Part shown: positions 38,716 through 50,467 of the stretch, one piece after another
Layout: every line of letters begins with the position of its first letter
Position numbering within the stretch: the first letter of the stretch is position 1
Assembly (NCBI GenBank): GCA_905183005.1
Contig: CAJJDO010000083.1
Location: 256,748 to 320,747, forward strand
Source of the DNA: Paramecium pentaurelia
Taxonomy: Eukaryota; Ciliophora; Oligohymenophorea; Peniculida; Parameciidae
DNA length: 64,000 bases
Direction of reading: 5' to 3'
Program-made: the position numbers and the translations under genes
The notes under the pieces: generated by a model
What the model saw: only the letters and a program-made list of their open reading frames with translations
Database searches by the model: none
Told to the model about the DNA's origin: nothing

Positions 38716-38835
38716 TTTTAATAAATTAAATTTATGAATAATATAAATGAAATTAATAATATTAATATATTATATCTAAATATTTTATTCAATTAGATAT
38801 TTAATTTTAAAATAAAGATGAATAAAGAATTCAAT

Positions 38836-40633
38836 TCATTTGGATTTATTAAAATATGTCATCACATTTTGATAGTAAATTATGTATAAATCCTGGAAAA
38901 ATGTATAATTAATAAAATAAATATATTCTAATTACCTGGGAGTTAGATTTAATTCTGAAAATTTGATAGCTTATTCATAATCTGCTTTTTCACATTAACC
39001 AGGTTTTAAGTGTTTTTTTTTGACAATTAATTATTGAATGGTATCATTAAATTAAAATTGATATTTCTCAAATATAAGTTTCAATTCATTTTCTATTGAA
39101 TATATTTCCTTTTTTGTAAATAATTCATATTTTCCAATTAATTACTTAAAAACACTTAAGACAATTTAGATTTCATTACTTCTTAAAGCATCATATACAA
39201 CATAATCTTCATTATTATCTTCAATTAAATATCTGGCAATAAGTTTTCTCTATTCATAACTTTAAATTTTAAATGGTTCTTAAAGCAATAAATCTAATAA
39301 TTCATGTATTTTAATTTATTAATCATATTTTTCAAATAACATTTCAACATCTTAGATTGAAACTTCTTTACTTAATAACTTAAATTTTATTTCTAAACCA
39401 AATTATGCTACATCATATTAATTAACTCTTATAACTTTTTTTTATTTTCTATTACTTTATTATAATTATTTTTCACTTTCATCAATTTCATTACAATATT
39501 TAGTAAATTCTGTATTTTATATTTTAGATAAATCCATTTATATACTCTATTTATATTATTAACTAGATTATCTTAAAACTGAATAATTTTATTGTTATTA
39601 AGATATACCTGAATTATTAAGTGATATTTTTAATTTACGAGTAGAATCTTATCTAGATTCCACTTTTTATATATCAAACTAATTGATTTTTTATTCTTAT
39701 GAAATATATTAATATTTTTCTAATTATTTTTTTAATTCTTCATATTCTATCAATTATTATTTTAAATCAATTATTTCTTAATCTCTATCTTTTATATCTG
39801 TTTAATAACGAAATTCTAAATTTTTCAATTACTCTTATAATTAAGCATTCTCAATTGATTCTCTAAAAATTTATTATCTTGATTTAGTTATAGAATTTTA
39901 AAATTATTAATTCTCCTCTAATTATTTTTATATTGAGACTAATCTTTTAATTTCTTTTTCTTTAATAATCAATTAAGTTTTTAAAGATTCAATTTATCCA
40001 TTTTAAAAATATCTCTCTGTTTTCATAGTAGTATTTTCTGATTTAAGTTCATGGTTCTTTTATGATAATTTCTAAATTATTTTTTCTTGCTTTTAATATA
40101 GATCATCTATTTTAAAAGTTTAATTTTCTTATAATTATTCCTTTAAATCTTTTATCTCCTATTATTATAAGAGTACTTATTATTAATAATTAAATAATTC
40201 AACCTAAGATCATAAAATGAATAATACTTGCAATTCTTAATATTTAGTGACATTAATCATCTTTTTATATTCTTCTATTTATTTGATTTTTTCACTTAAA
40301 TCTGATTCTAATTTTTTCAGTTACTATTTTAGGGAAATTAAAAATGTTTTGCTATTATCAAACATCAGATTTTGAGTAGAGTCTCTCTATTCTTAAATCA
40401 ATGAATACTTATAGTTATTAATATTTTAATTTCCAAACTTAAACTTCATCAGATAAAGAGTTGATCTAGGATTTCAATTAATTATTCTAATGACTCAAAG
40501 TTTCAGGATCTATTTTATTTGGATTTATTAGATTATTATGAGATTTATGATTTTTATTAGATTATATTCTAATTATTTTCACATTATCTGAACTAGACAC
40601 TTTTGTACTAATGCTATAATATTTATGAGACAT
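38836..40633 (-). CDS. coiled-coil protein (583 aa)
   Basis: Minus strand; introns 40387-40408 and 40204-40227, total 583 codons. The N-terminus MSHKYYSISTKVSSSD is Ser/Lys-rich. Residues 75-330 form a long coiled coil with many TAA/TAG-encoded Gln, and residues 430-560 a helical, acidic region (YLIEDNNEDYVVYDALRS, ENELKLIFEKYQFQFND) possibly of EF-hand-like or armadillo-like fold. A 43-nt GT...CAG stretch just before the stop could be an intron, giving a slightly shorter C-terminus. Function unknown. Confidence 0.75.
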
Positions 40634-40681
40634 CAAAATTTAATAATTAATATACAAATTAAATAATAAATATTATTCAAT

Positions 40682-41777
40682 TCAATTAATAATCTAGGAT
40701 TTCTTATTAACAATCATTCTGGGTTCAGCTAAACAATTTTTAATTAAAAAATATCTAATAGGATCTACAATAAATAATTCTAAAACTAAAGTAGGTGCAT
40801 AATATTGTAAACAAATAAAATTATTAATTTAATAATACATGATTCCTAAAATAAGAATAGTCATAGCACTTCCCCAAATGACATAACATATTAATTTAAT
40901 AAAACAACCACTTCCATTCTTACATATAGACTATATAATGTAATAATCATATATTTTCATTATCATATATCCTCCACATGATGATCCCATAATATAATAA
41001 TATTATAATTATTAAACATATAGAAGTAATACTCCACATATTTCAAAACAAATCATTTATCTAAAATAAATTTATAAAAGCATAAATATTCTTGATAATC
41101 CAATTTTATGACTGTAAAATATTTTAGCAAACAAATTACATTTCTAATTAAACTCAATTAAGTACATAATAATCCTTGGTTGGTTTTGGAATTTTACAAT
41201 TCTAAATAGTAAGTGAATTTCCACTAGTCTAAAAACTAGAAATAGAATGTATTTTTGGTTGATTGAGAACTTTTTAATCTGGACTCTATCCAAAAATACT
41301 GTTTCTTTCACTATTATTGCCTGACTATCTTGATCGTACACTTTTTCTGTTTGTTGATTATACAGTCTCTATACCTTCTAAATTACCTACAATTTGTTTT
41401 CTTGAAAAAATTGTTTATGTTGTTATCTATCTCTATTTTTTAGTGATCGGTTATTTCACAGATGTTTCCTTTTAACCTTATTCAGTATCAATTTTAATTC
41501 CATTCTCATGATTATGTTATTATGAGAATATTCTTTGATTGTTAATTATTTCTTCTATCAATTAACTGTCATTCTTTTACTAAGACTGTTTCTAAACATT
41601 AGATATTAACATATGATTAAGAAAAATCACACTATTTTAAGGTGTTTAACTTTTAACCTAAGGTGTTATAGCTGCTAATTTATATTTTTTTTCTAAAAAA
41701 TAGCCTATTAAGATCAAAAGGATAAAAAGGACACTCCATAAAGCAAAAAATACTATTATTAATAAGTTATGAATCAT
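40682..41777 (-). CDS. multi-pass membrane protein (357 aa)
   Basis: Minus strand; intron 41144-41165 (22 nt, phase 0). One helix at residues 6-28 (LIIVFFALWSVLFILLILIG) is followed by a roughly 170-residue Gln/Thr/Ser-rich loop. About four more hydrophobic segments cluster in the C-terminal third (LLQIYFRQMICFEICGVLLL; CYVIWGSAMTILILGIMYYQ; LVLELFIVDPIRYFLI). The loop length and late helices recall the terminal helices of large ciliate surface or channel proteins, but no family is assigned. Confidence 0.7.
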
Positions 41778-42237
41778 TATTAAAATTAATTTTATTATAA
41801 AAATTCCCTATAAATTTATAAATTAAAAAGACTGTTGGATTTTAATAATATCTTTATTATTACATTATTTTTATATCTTAAATGTATATTTACATCCTTA
41901 TAAAAAAGTAATACACATTCATTTCTTTTAAACAAACTTCTTTATTCATTTTCATAATCAAAACTAAAATTGCTCAAAATATTAAATTTTATCAGTATAT
42001 GTAACTTATATAACACTTCCTTATTTCATATTTAATTATAGATACTCATAATTTCACGGTTTTATTCTATTTTTATTCACATTTTTGGAATTACTCTTTG
42101 ATAGTCTTTATAATTAAAATATTTAAAGACCAAATACTTCTTAATGATGAGATTGATCTTAATACTTATCTTATATAATTTCTAATTAATCAATTAAATA
42201 AAATAAAATTAATCATAGTAATTCTCAATTTATTACA
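41778..42237. other. intergenic stretch
   Basis: AT-rich; lies between the start of one minus-strand gene and the stop of the next. No gene was recognised. Confidence 0.5.
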
Positions 42238-43306
42238 TCAATCAAATTTCTTAAAATCTACATGGTACAACTCTCTATAAACATCTTATATTGATTTATC
42301 CATTGTAGATATTAAATGTCCAGATCCTTAATGTAATGTAGGAACCTTAAATTTATTATTATATGTACTTTAGGATTCTTATCTTTAACAACATTGCACT
42401 TTTTCAATATTATTTTAGATGTCTCAACAGGATTAAATGTTTCCATTTCATTTCCTTATTTTTTGTCTTTTTCACTTCCCATATCTTCAAGTCTTGCTGG
42501 GGCCTCTTAAGATATTAATCTCTGTTTTTCAGATGATTGTAATGGTTTTTTTCTATTTTCCTCTTAAGTATGTAAAAAAGGTTAAGATCTTGCATGTTCC
42601 ATTAAAGTTACTTTAATATTGTATATACAATATACATGGTAAATTATTAAACATAGTTTAGGCTGCTTAGAAATGAGTTTTATTATGTAATGATGGTAAT
42701 AAATTCTTTGCAATCAATCTAGATAAATATGCTCTTCTTTCTAATGGTGACATTCCTTCTGAAAAGTTTTCTAAACTAATTATTTTTTTATGATCAATTT
42801 TCATGTTTTCTACTTATGATTATGTATGATCTTTTAAATATTATTCAATTCTAGCCAAAGCAGTTTTATCTCTATATCTGAAAATATCTCTTTTAATATC
42901 TTTAGATGGATCTCTTTCTCTAAAGGAATGTTTTCCTACTTTTAAATTTGGTAGAAAATCTAAATCCTTATTTTTTTCTTATGCTTCTAAGATTCTTTCC
43001 TTCTCATGTTTGAAACCTTTAACATAAATTTAAGGATCTCCTAAGTTTTTTGTTACATCCTCTTCTCTAAACTTATAACTTTCAGGAGGTTTATATTCAT
43101 TACAAACAACAGGGTTCTCTAACATATTTATGACAAAGTTCTCAACTCTTTTTTTATAATTCTTTGACAATCTCTAATTCATATCTATTATTTATATAAC
43201 TCTTCATACCTTTTCTACGTTATCTTTCTGTAACATAATCCTTTTTTATTTTATCAATATCTTTTGTAAACGCAAGTTACTTATCATATTAATATCCATT
43301 AAACAT
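42238..43306 (-). CDS. unknown soluble protein, possibly axonemal (331 aa)
   Basis: Minus strand; introns 43185-43209, 42611-42635 and 42346-42368 (the last two end AAG), phase-consistent to TGA. The sequence is Lys/Glu/Pro-rich without membrane segments. Motif-like stretches are NPVVCNEYKPPESYKFREED, LPNLKVGKHSFRERDPSKD and a conserved-looking tail GHLISTMDKSIQDVYRELYH. The short, charged Pro/Arg phrases resemble microtubule inner or axonemal proteins of ciliates, but that is impression only. Confidence 0.65.
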
Positions 43307-43508
43307 TATATTATAATATATAAGAGATTTAGAAATATATATTTTAATAATTCCATTTGTTATTAACATTCATATTTTTGAGTTTGAGTTTTGAATTTGA
43401 TTTTTTATTTATTATAAGAACTCAATTGTATTTTTTTGAAGCTTTTATAATGAAATAGAGAAAATGAAATATTATTTTAATTAACTTCATTCACAATTAT
43501 ATTATTTT

Positions 43509-44447
43509 ATGCTGATTGAAAATTTAGCAAATGAACTACAATGCTCAATTTGGTTAGTTATCATATCTATTATAATAGCTTAAGTTTATTTAGTGTTCCA
43601 TTTGTTATTCCTTGTGGACATAGTTTTTGCCGCGATTGCATTCAAAATTATGGAAGAGCAACCAAATCTGCTAAATGTCCACTATGTAAATAACCCTTCA
43701 ATCTTAACAAAATAAATCTTAATATATCATTATAAGCTGTTTTGAATGTGATGGATCATGATAATACTAAAGTGAAAGGAGATGTTAGTAGATAAAAATC
43801 AAAATCTACTAATTTTTTTATATGCACTTCAAATTTATCTGATGAATAGAAGGTAATAATATTAATCAATTAAGGAATGCATTGAAAGATTTCAGAAATA
43901 ATTCAAAATAAAATCAAATTCAAACATCAATTCTAAGATTACACACTTGATTTCAGGTCCTGACAATCCAAATAAACCTTTTATAGCCAGAAGAACTTTA
44001 AAGTACTTAGAAGCATTAGTTAGAGGAATTTGGATTGTTAATATAGATTGGGTTATTGAAAGTCTTAAATGTGATACAATTTTAAGTGAGGAAGATTTTG
44101 AAATTAGAGGAGATGAATTTCCAACACTTACTCCAAAAATATCAAGAACAAGAGGTGGAATGTATGATTTTCTAAGAAATTATGAATTTGGTATTGAAGT
44201 GGGAAATATTAATAAGACCATAATAAATCAAGACTATATTGAAACATTAATATCACTTTGTGGTGGTAACATTGTAAGTCACAAGGAGAAAACTTAAAAT
44301 ACTATTATAATTAAAATAGTGTAAGATCCTCAAATAAATCATACACGTATAGAGTGTATTCCAATGATAGTCAATTAAAAATGGTTATTTGATAGCATTA
44401 GCAAATTCAACATGTAAAACTATTTTGGTTATTTAATAAGTAATTGA
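43509..44447 (+). CDS. compact BRCA1/BARD1-like RING and tandem-BRCT protein (296 aa)
   Basis: Three exons; introns 43553-43578 and 43853-43874. Residues 12-51 form a C3HC4 RING: CSICLSLF...PCGHSFCRDC...CPLC, with Cys12, 15, 27, His29, Cys32, 35, 48 and 51 all present. After a linker of about 30 residues come two BRCT repeats. The first runs about 88-185 (FICTSNLSDEQKECIERF, ITHLISG, RRTLKYLEALVRGIWIV, DWVIESL, EEDFEIRGDE) and the second about 200-290 (LISLCGGNIVSHKEK, IPMIVNQKWLFDSI). This order is that of BRCA1 and BARD1, which form an E3 ubiquitin ligase in DNA repair. Here the central region of hundreds of residues and any ankyrin repeats are absent. RING E3 activity and phosphopeptide binding are expected by homology. 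Confidence 0.8.
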
Positions 44448-44498
44448 AACTAATTAATAAAATTTACGTTTTTATTGTATTATATATATATAAATTAT

Positions 44499-46844
44499 AT
44501 GTTCACAGATTTGTCGGTATACTTAATAGTCTCAATATTCTGTGTGTTAGCCATAGCTTTATTTTTATTAGGGTTTTTAGGGACAGTAAACATTATTGAA
44601 TAGTTATATAGAACTTTTCAATAAAGTAAGAGGAAGATTATTAGAATTTGATTATAGATTATGGGAATTTATATGATGAATAAGAAATAGATGAATAGAA
44701 TTGGAAATAAGAATTGCCTGCTTATATAGCAACATATTTATAAACTATAGAGATCAGTCTTAAAGAGTTGTACCTGAATTAGTTAATAATAACAATAATA
44801 ACATCTGCAGGCTTCTTGTTGATCATAGCCGTATATATATAGCACAACTAGTTTAGTCTTGGTTAACACCCTCCGGAACTTTTTGGGGTTTCTTCATCAG
44901 TTTTTTATGGGGCACAATAATAACATGTGTCATAGCCTATTTGATTATTGCAGTTAAAATAGGTACATTACTAAAAATTCCAATTAAAGCTAGCATAGGG
45001 AAGGTGAGAATTATTTTTATATTTAGGAAGATATTCTAAAATGGATATATGGTAATGGATTCTTTACAGCTTTATTTATGGGTGGAATTATAACTTTAAA
45101 TTCCTTATTTATTGTATTGATAATGAAGGCAATGTCAGTTCAATCAACAAAACCTGAAAATTATGCAATTATGGTAAGTGGTTTTCCATTAGGAATGTTG
45201 ATATCTGGTATTTATTTTAGAGAAGGCATGTCAGTTACTGGCAGAGGAATTTAAGCAGCTTGTGATTTGATGATAAAGAAAGAATAATATTTTGGTGATA
45301 TTGGAAATAGTTTATCATATACAACTAAAATTGCAGCAGGAATGTCTTCTTTAATGGCAGAAGTCAATTTCTTTGATTCTATGTTAGTATTGTCATTATT
45401 TGTATCAATGCCATCAATTGTATTAGTAAACTCAGTTGATTATCATTATTCAGATAATTTTATTGGCAAAATATTTGGAATTTAATTAGTATTTATTCTT
45501 AGTTGGATTGGCTAATTATTAATATCATTTTTAAGCCATATTCTCAAAAATGATGATGCTGTTGCTTTTACTGCAAATAATGTAAGATGTTAAATATTGA
45601 TGTCAATATTTTTAAGTTTATGTTTTGTTATCTTTTCTTTACTATCATTACCTAAGGAATTTGAATTTGGAGATAAAGAACATTCATAAATTTATAGAGA
45701 AAAAGTACTTAATAGAGATTTTATGGGTTGTGGTTTTATTGGAATTGTTGTATCTGCCATTCTAATTATCTATTATGAATATCTAACAAGTCATGGTTAT
45801 TCAGTAGCATAGAAGGTAGCACTCATTTCATACAAAGCACCTACTCTTAATATAATTTAAGCATACTCTATAGGAAATATTGGATAAATTGTACCTGCTC
45901 TTTTGATTGCTTTATCCCTTTTCATTTCTTATAAATTAGCATCCTTAGTAGGAATTCTAGGATTGTTTCTGGGATATATTATGAATATATATATTTTGAT
46001 GGGAATATCAATGCTTGGTACACTTTCTGGAGATGGATTAAAATTATCATTTTTAGCCTAGTTTGCTAATAATATTAAAGATCGATTACATTCTATAACA
46101 TGGGCTGCTAAAAATTATATCGTTTGGTTAAAAATTACAAATGCAGGAGCCCTCATTATTGCAGCCATTTTAATAATTGGAACTGCTATATTTTTTAGTA
46201 AAACTTTTATATTGTTATTGAATGGTTATAATCTCTTTGGTTTCTTAATTGGATTTGGATTAGCTTATTATAATAAAGGAATTACCATCTTTATTGTTAA
46301 AACTATCTGTGAAGAAGCTGTAAATATTTATATTTAAAAATTTTAGCTTTATGATGAAAAATCATTCTAATTAAGAAAAAATAAACCTGATGAAGAAATT
46401 GCACTTGAAAATTTTTCATATACATATTTTCCATTAAAAAATAGATAAGGAAATTATTATGTACTTGTCAATTTATTATCAGTATTTATTTTTTAAATAA
46501 TTAGTGTACAATAGCAGTTTTGTTTACTGGAATAATTTTTGGTCATGGAGCTTCTATTTCATTGGCTATTTCTAATTTATTCATAAATGCGATCATGATG
46601 TTCCAATCCATACTTACTGGAACAGTATTAAAAAATGCTTTCATTTATAATTCTTGTATTGTTTTGATTAAAAAACTTAGATGATCAATAACAATAAGAG
46701 ACATCTTAAGTCTTGAGTGTAAATTTGTATGGCGATATTTAAGGATAAACGGTTGAAGAAAGTTAAAATATCTAAAACCCATATTATATGATCTATATTA
46801 TGTTAATAACTTTAGTAGGTATAGAATTATTCAAGCATGATTGA
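44499..46844 (+). CDS. membrane-bound pyrophosphatase-like protein, probably catalytically dead (740 aa)
   Basis: Six exons; introns 44586-44611, 44831-44856, 45004-45026, 46482-46504 and 46656-46680. Length and about 15-16 hydrophobic helices match the H+/Na+-pumping pyrophosphatases. Local landmarks persist: CDLMIKKE near residue 231 aligns with the GADLVGKVE pyrophosphate site; GDGLKLSFLAQFANNIKDRL aligns with the DNAGGIAEM region; and GDIQGQTVEESQNIQNP near the end aligns with GDTxGDPxKDTxGPSLN. The second site, normally DNVGDNVGD, reads NSLSYTTKIAAGMSS, and most catalytic Asp in all three sites are gone. Hydrolysis is therefore unlikely; a transport-like or regulatory role is possible. 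The family call rests on these aligned landmarks. Confidence 0.7.
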
Positions 46845-47500
46845 TTATTGAAATTATTATAAAGTATAAATATAAGATTATTATTATTATTTATATTAAG
46901 TATATATCAAATGAATTAATTCTTATACTCTATAATTTAATTGTTTTTTATTGACTTATAAAATAAACTTAATTTTATATTATTTTATATATTAATTAAA
47001 TATTTATCTTAATATATCTTAAATTTTGCCCCAAATTATTATCAGAAATCTATAATTGTATTATAACTTAATTAAGTTTAAGTGATGTTTTTAAATAAAA
47101 TTAATCTATTTATTAAAACACCTAAACAAAAATTATTTATTTTAATAATATAAAAGAGAGTCATAATAATATTACTATTTAATTACATAGAAGAAATGGA
47201 TATAACTTGTATTTATTCTTTGAATATATTAAGATGTTTCTATAAATATTTGAAATATAGTTTATATAAACTAATTAAAAAGTTGTAAATATATGATTAA
47301 ATGATTATTAAAATAAATAGCTTTAGCTAAACTGATTTTGATTTATATGAGTATTAACATAATAGAAATTTGTATTACTCCTAAGTTTCAAATTCTTAGA
47401 ACTAACTTTTCAATCAATGATATTTCATTCGATTTTATATGTTTTGTTATAATAAAATCAAGATTTTAACACTAATCCTCATTTTCAGAGTATATTAGAT
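46845..47500. other. intergenic stretch
   Basis: AT-rich, with no supported gene, structured RNA or repeat. Confidence 0.5.
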
Positions 47501-48029
47501 ATGGATATTTCAGCAAAAGCATCGTTTACTATTTTCAAGAAAAAACGAACGAACATTTAGACAATTGAATCAACCGAACCTACTTCGAAGAGACAAATTT
47601 CACCATAGCATAATTAGCGTTTCTTTCAATCAAATTTTTCATCTAAAGGTAATAAAGACATTTATAATAGCCATGATTACAAACATTAATAAAGAAAAAT
47701 AAAGAATCAAATAATTACTTGAAGAAAATGTGAAGTTGTTAGAGTAATGCTCTGAGAAGGATTTATAAATTGGAAGATTATAAGCTAAAATTTAGAAAAA
47801 TGTAGATTTAAGAACTTAAAGAGTCTAAACTCTAAATAATTTATAAACAATTGAAAAAAAGAACTATTTCTTCGATAACTAAAACCCATAAAATATTTCA
47901 GACTTACAATAAAATGAAGATAAATAACTTTTCACTTTTTATAGTCCAAAACAAAAATAAAATTCATAAGTATTCAAACTCCCTAAAGTTTTCAGAGCAT
48001 TTCCTTAGTAAAATAAATATTTTATATGA
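47501..48029 (+). CDS. small basic coiled-coil protein (168 aa)
   Basis: Two exons; intron 47649-47670 (22 nt). The first 50 residues are basic and Ser/Thr-rich (FTIFKKKRTNIQTIES, TSKRQISPQH). They are followed by a coiled coil at about 53-115 (QRIKQLLEENVKLLEQCSEK) and a tail. It starts with a cluster of CGA/ACG codons that is less AT-biased than neighbours. Function unknown. Confidence 0.65.
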
Positions 48030-48333
48030 TTTTTCAATTTATTATAACAAACTTGATAATAGTTTAAACTAAATTTTTTATTTTATCTGTTCAGTTCTAA
48101 GATTTTTAGATAAATATTATAAATATATTCAAAATTCTTAGACATATTTATTCCTATTAAAATCTTAGAATTATATTAAGTTAAAATTTACTTAAAATTA
48201 AATATGAATTTGAAATCTATTTCTGTAATTTTTTGTGTATTTAATCAACTATAATTCTTTAGAAAAGATTAACTCTAAATATTTATTATAATTATTACTT
48301 ATTGTTCAATTTATAGTATAAATATTATAATAA
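48030..48333. other. intergenic stretch
   Basis: 304 bp, AT-rich, nothing recognised. Confidence 0.5.
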
Positions 48334-48705
48334 ATGATAAATACATAAAGTGAAGATGATGAATAACCTGTTTCAAATGTACAAGAAATTCAAAAACCTT
48401 AAAAATTTAGCTTATTTGATTTGATTGTTGGATTGTCAATATTCAGTATTCTATTTTTTCAATAATGTATGGGTGAAATATTATTCCCAATTGGATTCAT
48501 TTTTTTGATGAATGGAATACTTTATAAATGCAATAGAAGAATTGATTAATTTATGATTGGTCTATTTTATGTAGTTTAATTATTTGCAGTTTGGGCATTA
48601 ACATATCACGATTTCGAAGAGTGTCGAATAGGATATGTATTAGTCGTTATTTACGTAGTTGTAATATTTTGCTTCATTACAAGTAGCATGATTATATTAA
48701 CATGA
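48334..48705 (+). CDS. small four-helix membrane protein (123 aa)
   Basis: An intronless frame of 123 codons. After a Gln/Glu-rich cytoplasmic start (residues 1-25) come four hydrophobic helices at about 27-44, 48-64, 72-90 and 98-122, with a CRIGY loop before the last. It ends at the membrane. The layout is reminiscent of small tetraspan proteins of ciliates, but no family could be named. Confidence 0.75.
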
Positions 48706-48890
48706 CATCAATTATAGTCTAAAATACATATAATTAACACTATTCATTAATTTTTGTATAATATCATTATGAGCTTCTTAATATAATTATATAATTTAAT
48801 ATATAAATTTTTAATATCTTACTTATTATATTATATTTAGATCAAAAATTCCTTATATATATGTAATATCCATAATTAAATATAACTCTT

Positions 48891-49612
48891 TGATTTTAAA
48901 ATTTATTTCGTCAACTTCTTAACATGTTAATCTCCATTCATCAGTCATAAAATATGATAGAACAAGAGGATATTTTTTATAATTGAAAGGACCATGATTT
49001 TGATAAGAGGGACCCTAGACCAAACCAACTTTTTTAAGAATCCAAGATTTTTTTATAAAAAGGTATATAATATGATGAAACCTATCTTTAGGTTTTTAGT
49101 TATGTATTTGTTAGTTTATGCACTTGATAATAAAAGAAAGCCTCTTCTATTATGAATATTTTGTTATAATCAATAACAACCCATGAATTATTGTGAGTTC
49201 CACTTTTATATTTATTAAAAAATATCTATTCATTCTTAAGGAGTAATTGCTATTCCAAAAAAACAAAAAAATCATCTTTGGATTCTAAGTCTACTGGTCT
49301 TGCTATAAAAGATAAATGTTGATTAACTATATCTTTTTCTTTTAATGTAAATTATTCTCAAATAGTATTAATATAGCTTTTATAAATTTTGAGGATAGCT
49401 TAATGCTCATTAAAAGTAGTATATGCTATTATACCATTACAATTGCCAATCTCATATATTACTTAGATAACAAAATTAATCAAAGGACAAGGTTCTTTCT
49501 GTCTTATTATTAATAAGTATACTATTAAATATTAATATTTTATAATATCATCACATACATAATATTAAAAATCTAGAGAAAATGTATTATTTTAAGTAGT
49601 TATCAAAAACAT
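48891..49612 (-). pseudogene. phospholipase B-like (PLBD/LAMA) pseudogene fragment
   Basis: Minus-strand reading shows landmarks of the lysosomal phospholipase B-like family in the right order: EIGNCNGIIAYTTFNEHQAI (compare GHCS...TTWNDYQ, containing the nucleophile Cys), then LSFIARPVDLESKDDFFVF, then KYKSGTHNNSWVVIDYNK (compare SGTYNNQWMIVDY). The frame is broken by an in-frame TGA at 49358-49360 with no GT-AG intron able to remove it. A second break is a frame change near the T7 run at 49048-49054, after which GPSYQNHGPFNYKKYPL and MTDEWRL continue one base out of phase. No proper stop or clear N-terminal half was found. Interpreted as a decayed paralogue; boundaries are approximate. Confidence 0.6.
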
Positions 49613-50467
49613 ATAATCAACAAATAATTTAATTAATAGATTATATATGTTAATACATAGTTCATTTCTGAAAGAAAATAGTCATTAAAATTATAAATTA
49701 ATCTTTTTATAAAGGTAGTTATTTCTAGAATTTATTATTATAAAGTTAAGTTTGTTCTTCAAAATTTAACTAATTAACTCATTTTATGATCTCCAATAAA
49801 ATGTGGTCTTTCTCTTTGAGAATTGATTTTAGTTTTCTACTTTATGAACTCATAACATTAATTCTACTTTAAATTTTGAACTTTAAAATAGTTTCCCATT
49901 TAAAATTTATTAAATCTTAGAATTATTCTTAGTATTTAATATATCTTTCCTTTTTAATTTATTTATAATAAATTATAATCCTATTTTGTTAATAATGTAC
50001 TTACAATTAATTTATTTATATATTTACAATTCAACTCCTTTTGATACTTTTTTTAAGGATAAATTCTACAAAAAACTTGTTTAAGTAGAATTAGGCTTAT
50101 AGATTTTGTAATTATTTATTATATATTGAATATAATTTAAAATCAGCATCATTAATTAATAATTTATGATCTTTTTAATTCTTTGGATTTTAATCTTTAA
50201 GTAATAATTTCATCCAAATTAACACAATGAAAATCAAAAATTATATTTACTTTTTCTAATTTATTTTACAAAATAATCAATAAAAAAAATCAAATGAATC
50301 ATTAAAATTGATTAATTCTGGAATCTTGTTTATAATAATATTTAAATTCTAAATTTACTAAAATAGAGAATGTTTGTAATATTAGGATAATAAGAATAGT
50401 TTATAAGGACTAATAAATATTTTATATAATAATATATTAATTTTCATTAATAAAATAAATTTAGAAG
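49613..50467. other. intergenic stretch, may hold further pseudogene remnants
   Basis: AT-rich. Minus-strand fragments such as MGNYFKVQNLKQNQCYEF (from about 49900) and RNELCINIYNLL (just upstream of 49612) look protein-like but are interrupted. They could be the decayed N-terminal half of the phospholipase-B-like gene. Confidence 0.35.

Noticed and set aside
47851..48072. Standard-code frame of 73 codons
   Set aside because: It overlaps exon 2 of the better-supported gene 47501-48029 in another frame and is AT-driven.
49358..49360. Selenocysteine or readthrough at the in-frame TGA of the phospholipase B-like sequence
   Set aside because: No conserved Cys or Sec position is known there, no structural element was seen, and a second frame disruption nearby favours pseudogene decay.
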